Source: RFSX01 sp965230215 (GTDB lineage: Bacteria > Bacteroidota > Bacteroidia > Chitinophagales > Saprospiraceae). Taken from it: a DNA stretch of 64,000 nucleotides. The notes under the pieces are model-generated. The model was given only the letters and a program-made list of their open reading frames with translations, did not search any database and had not been told where the DNA came from. This document shows positions 63,001 through 64,000 of this stretch, one piece after another. A program made the position numbers and the translations under genes. Within the stretch, counting starts at the first letter, position 1. Every line of letters begins with the position of its first letter. Location: the NCBI GenBank assembly GCA_965230215.1, contig CBDDKN010000002.1, positions 248,001 through 312,000 on the forward strand, given 5' to 3'.

Positions 63001-63288
63001 ACAGAATCACTTGCAGGATTTAACAATCTAGATGTAAGCGTATATCCTAATCCATTTAGCACAATGCTAACGCTTAAGTTATCAAGCGGTCAAATGATTA
63101 AGGACGCTCAACTGGAAATGGTAGATCCAAGTGGCAAACTTGTATACAGCGAAAGATTAATTCCTCTAAACAATTCCTATGTACATGAAATTGATGCAGC
63201 AAGATATAATCTTGGACAGGGGGTTTATTATCTAAGAATTAAGACAGAAAATGAGTTAATCACAAGAAGAATTATCTATCTTAAATAG
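57064..63288 (+). CDS. Giant T9SS type A surface protein with Kazal, PPC-like, cohesin-like and dockerin-like domains
   Basis: About 2074 residues. A signal peptide (about 1-22) precedes a CARDB-like domain (about 23-155) and a Kazal-type inhibitor domain (about 160-210; CTNEYDPVCGCDNQTYTNGC). Four PPC-like beta domains (about 215-790) carry (D)(I/L)DL(E)LF(I/L)(Y/F)(E/D). Two homologous concanavalin-like modules (about 800-1015, 1030-1240) both end in LGxxGFRSIFN-N-x-F-I-D-ICxxxC. About 1260-1515 holds Cys-rich Ig-like modules with CC pairs. A cohesin-like domain (about 1520-1655), a CNA-B-like segment leading into two dockerin-type calcium repeats (about 1710-1775; DGDDRNGVNVLDQLLLQRHL, DINGDSRVDVLDLLLLQRL) and a second cohesin-like domain (about 1845-1975) follow. 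The type A sorting domain (DVSVYPNPFSTMLTLKL...) ends it. It is preceded by operator 3. Confidence 0.87.
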   Translation: MKTKIFYTLLTLISYSVCIAQLPNLYPSAGIPPAYSSGNDMTVSMTFSNNGLATSPSTEAYAYLSDEADDDNLDYFDPLYFDGLLCSSPEFVPALAPGQSYTVTFTFDLCERAYYLDGGGYTGVGVVIDRDELIDELDDTFDDNSGYYPNTFVFDLDDCNCPISFPCIPLIFCTNEYDPVCGCDNQTYTNGCYAVTSGVFDYTQGECGCEDEDIDCGETISVSTLNSGNNVNWQDNVCVSSGYNANDRIIRFERSSSYVTNWITLWNYSRDDIDLFIYEDICPSSGNFDTEAGCILSSTNSDRNCASGPLNFESIEMTGWPAGTYYILIDGKASNDEYGQIYLSVSCEGLDCSDYDEIYCDDPVSSSNRNRFNRASHYYSCYNQGNGCFDFSGSWTAGEKIFKFTAPSDGEYDFCMDPSGNIDLELFLFDYCCDTEYDPDVGYDVIVDFTCFDNCAKAATAPAGQTETISGYYMDEGDMVWLVVDGFLGDEGSFTMEVKCNNFDCDDIDQVFPVICGQKFDDSNDPTSSAAANTNTVDILDVHNLCENTTDGCKDVSPANGNRFEQPEVIYYFDGRDTDGKDVVFDIFPRESNLDVDLFVYEVCYPEGLDNCVRSSTFPVAQNDAVLIEDVATNAEYYVVVDGQSNISGLNSIGRYRFSITCGELSDHTPLPIECGMTVDGTTVGGSNRASYYCNCPEDDDEDRSGGGNNGNEVVYTFEIQNPSDIKISLTDFGNSDLELYLLDEFNINTCLNTSRSPQGQDETIERELQAGTYFIVVEGYDEDASSFKLSLEGCEDLCQDKTRIFCEDFENYNFNQTVSSQSSEWKADFFGLGELDCNVRINNTNHRLVVERESNIDCASALTLRSTPANAVIELSFDLTMPYYNFGNFPLRADGAEIYVFEEDENSQDEIYFAFRPHSLDPQNDDRRICLQINDAYESNGCANGDGELFPFMRGASNNIKIRLDKNTERVSVYINDELLASADNTGISNLGMLGFRSIFNPNGSFIIDNICLDECTDCSTCPDDCDQSSDLFCDFFESYTPGVPVASQSNEWIGAYFSNSDGDCRIQEDNGDHYLWVDRDGFMDCSSAKMLSYPAGSETIELSFSIKMPYINPATAIRFADGAEIWVYEEDSNSQDLVYLAFRDHSSDTSTDDRLINLQVTDRYFSPNNNELFPFDRDEYNRVKLRLNKQTEKISLFINDIHVRTVSASGMNNMGMIGFRSIFNDNNGFQIDDICTNVCYDCPQEYNFDEIFTPEYCDKIRINNITPLDQGTSFEFNIDETLDGEFVRWELTDSDTGEIVEESTSDSQSYNSCCMIPGRNYTLCYWYYDQFGCLRYCCISVCIPINCSYFFPRFVGDETGTAYDLVFDDDQSGLELVSWFTDDTNQSLGDQEITSYTPVGPGIRYICCLLFDPVSNKYILCCRTICVDNPFDCTSISCTGGGNNEPYTFTCPSSFSEVSWYLDFPVAETLGTGNSIDFNPEDYGLNPYECFIISYRYRDSNGCWKFCCKKITPELPDNVLVFDIGEVCGKPGDILNVPVYVQNFDNISTFAMSINLENSFASIRDVRTVDLGPTMLANIINDQNAVVNWLSSTGQGVSLQDGATAFEIEVLIQGNGFIETAISFTNNPAPITVANANQELVNAATIPGSICLSENVTVTGNIAKSNSDPVENVEVVLSGSASDITYTNASGNYSFEMDAGGNYVIDPSKDGDDRNGVNVLDQLLLQRHLLFINRFDNPYEWIAADINGDSRVDVLDLLLLQRLILFITPEIENLESWRFVDKKYNFPSNPLSATFPEIISFSPLNSDVNDADFVAVKIGDLDNSSSFRKNEEQVITKSDCNSISMLEADLNSGTTYEVEFSATGFPDVLALSTEISFDLSKLEYIGFKDSQLDGFTDANVSAALSDQGYILISWISGTGLPQAMSEGQKLFSLEFRVLDEVALSDAIAITSDNLNSELVNADLATNCVELFVDMVSSTESLAGFNNLDVSVYPNPFSTMLTLKLSSGQMIKDAQLEMVDPSGKLVYSERLIPLNNSYVHEIDAARYNLGQGVYYLRIKTENELITRRIIYLK

Positions 63289-63303
63289 CAAAACGAACAA
63301 ACT

Positions 63304-64000
63304 ATGAAATCTTCAGGAATTATACTTGGTCTGATTTGTCTCTTTAATATTGGCATTCATGCTCAGTACAAACAAGCAGACGGCGGAGGTGAGTTCATTC
63401 CTGATAAAGGTGAGTGTATAACTGATAACGAACGGGCCATGGTCAATGAGATCATAGAGTACAATATCAAAAAGTACAATCTGGAACGGCAGGTTGATAA
63501 AAGCATGATGGTACTCTATGATTGGCCTGTTGCCCAAAACCCTGTTTTTGGTTACAACTCCACCTGGGCGATAAGTAACTATGTTGATCATGATCCTGCA
63601 TTTCCTAATATGCTGGAGGACTACAATTGTGGTACGCATACTTATGATACAGATTCAGGGTATAATCATCAGGGTATAGATATTTACCTATGGCCTTTTG
63701 ATCACAACCAAGTGGATGCAGATCAGACTTGGGCCGTTGCCGGAGCAGATGGTATGATACTGGCCAAGAATGATGGAGAGGTGGATAACAATTGCTCCTT
63801 CAATCCAAATCCTGCCAATTGGGTTATTCTTGAACACAGCGATGGCAGCAGATCGTGGTACTGGCATCTTAAGAATGGATCTGTTACAACCAAAGCTGTT
63901 GGAGCTTCGGTAGTCGCAGGAGAATATCTTGGCGTTATTGCCAGTTCAGGAAATTCAACTGGACCGCACTTGCATTTTGAGTGCTATGATGACAATCTCC
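63304..64000 (+). CDS. Secreted M23 (LytM) peptidase, 3' truncated
   Basis: The frame is open from an ATG at 63304 to the window end (232 codons). A signal peptide (ending NIGIHAQ) is followed by a helical spacer and an M23 peptidase domain. HQGIDIYLWPF supplies the first zinc ligands (His, Asp), SWYWHLKNGS the active-site His, and SSGNSTGPHLHFECYD the final HxH. All catalytic residues are present. The C-terminus, and any sorting domain, lie outside the window. It begins 15 bases after the giant cargo gene and is probably co-transcribed from the operator-3 promoter. It should cut peptide bridges of peptidoglycan or a secreted protein. Confidence 0.88.
   Translation, partial: MKSSGIILGLICLFNIGIHAQYKQADGGGEFIPDKGECITDNERAMVNEIIEYNIKKYNLERQVDKSMMVLYDWPVAQNPVFGYNSTWAISNYVDHDPAFPNMLEDYNCGTHTYDTDSGYNHQGIDIYLWPFDHNQVDADQTWAVAGADGMILAKNDGEVDNNCSFNPNPANWVILEHSDGSRSWYWHLKNGSVTTKAVGASVVAGEYLGVIASSGNSTGPHLHFECYDDNL

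Noticed and set aside
1..64000. tRNA, rRNA, insertion sequences, integrases, attachment sites, riboswitches
   Set aside because: No cloverleaf-like CCA-ending segments, transposase motifs, flanking terminal repeats or recognisable riboswitch cores were seen; intergenic gaps are all below about 190 bases.

Overview
This window looks like a chromosomal segment of a marine-type Bacteroidota, most likely of the Saprospiria/Lewinella kind. Four kinds of evidence point there: at least four very large secreted proteins ending in type IX secretion system (T9SS) sorting domains of type A (YPNP...) or type B (gliding-motility/CHU_C type); T9SS machinery (a plug-domain protein and a PorP/SprF-OmpA fusion); Bacteroidota-only families (DUF5686, DUF4159, DUF5103, BatA); and -7 boxes of the TAnnTTTG kind instead of sigma70 boxes. 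Shine-Dalgarno sequences are mostly weak or absent. I saw no rRNA, tRNA, CRISPR array, insertion sequence or phage genes.

Layout. 1-8.5 kb: an EamA exporter, then a minus-strand group (gamma-carbonic-anhydrase-like, TraB/GumN lipoprotein, rlmB), a divergent M36 metallopeptidase exported by T9SS, a shared bidirectional terminator, and a coiled-coil protein downstream of asd. 9.5-16 kb: a lamin-tail-domain secreted protein, a degenerate endonuclease/exonuclease/phosphatase-fold membrane protein, an ElaA acetyltransferase, a 3-methyladenine glycosylase, the T9SS plug protein and truA. 16-22 kb: a YbbA/YbbP-like ABC system divergent from a TesA-like lipoprotein esterase (the same arrangement as in E. 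coli), then an EamA exporter overlapping a soluble substrate-binding-like protein. 22-26 kb: rseP, hscB and an unusual HNH/NUMOD-like protein with a histone-H1-like tail, then rsmE. 26-39 kb: a sortilin-like BNR protein, a 1317-residue Ig-repeat protein, a BadF-type sugar kinase, and a BatA / inactive-looking dihydroorotase / DUF4159 group. 39-50 kb: a 1945-residue type B T9SS cargo fused by overlap to a PorP-OmpA gene, a DUF5686 protein, an Lrp/AsnC regulator and MarC.

The most interesting region is 50.7-64 kb. Four tightly packed genes encode a predicted outer-membrane barrel, a 115-residue small protein of no recognised family, a CHAT/caspase-like protein (His257/Cys293) and a propeller-type sensor histidine kinase. 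A NarL/LuxR-type response regulator follows. Next come a 2075-residue T9SS cargo carrying a Kazal domain, PPC-like repeats, cohesin-like domains and a dockerin pair, and an M23 peptidase cut by the window end. A 16-bp palindrome of the form TATAAC-N4-GTTATA occurs upstream of the four-gene operon and upstream of the large cargo gene, identical over 17 bases. A weaker version lies upstream of the response regulator. All three lie 30.5-31.5 bp (palindrome centre to box) upstream of a TAnnTTT(G/A) box. I infer a self-activating two-component regulon linking a caspase-like protein to surface display. The architecture is read directly from sequence; the function is inference.
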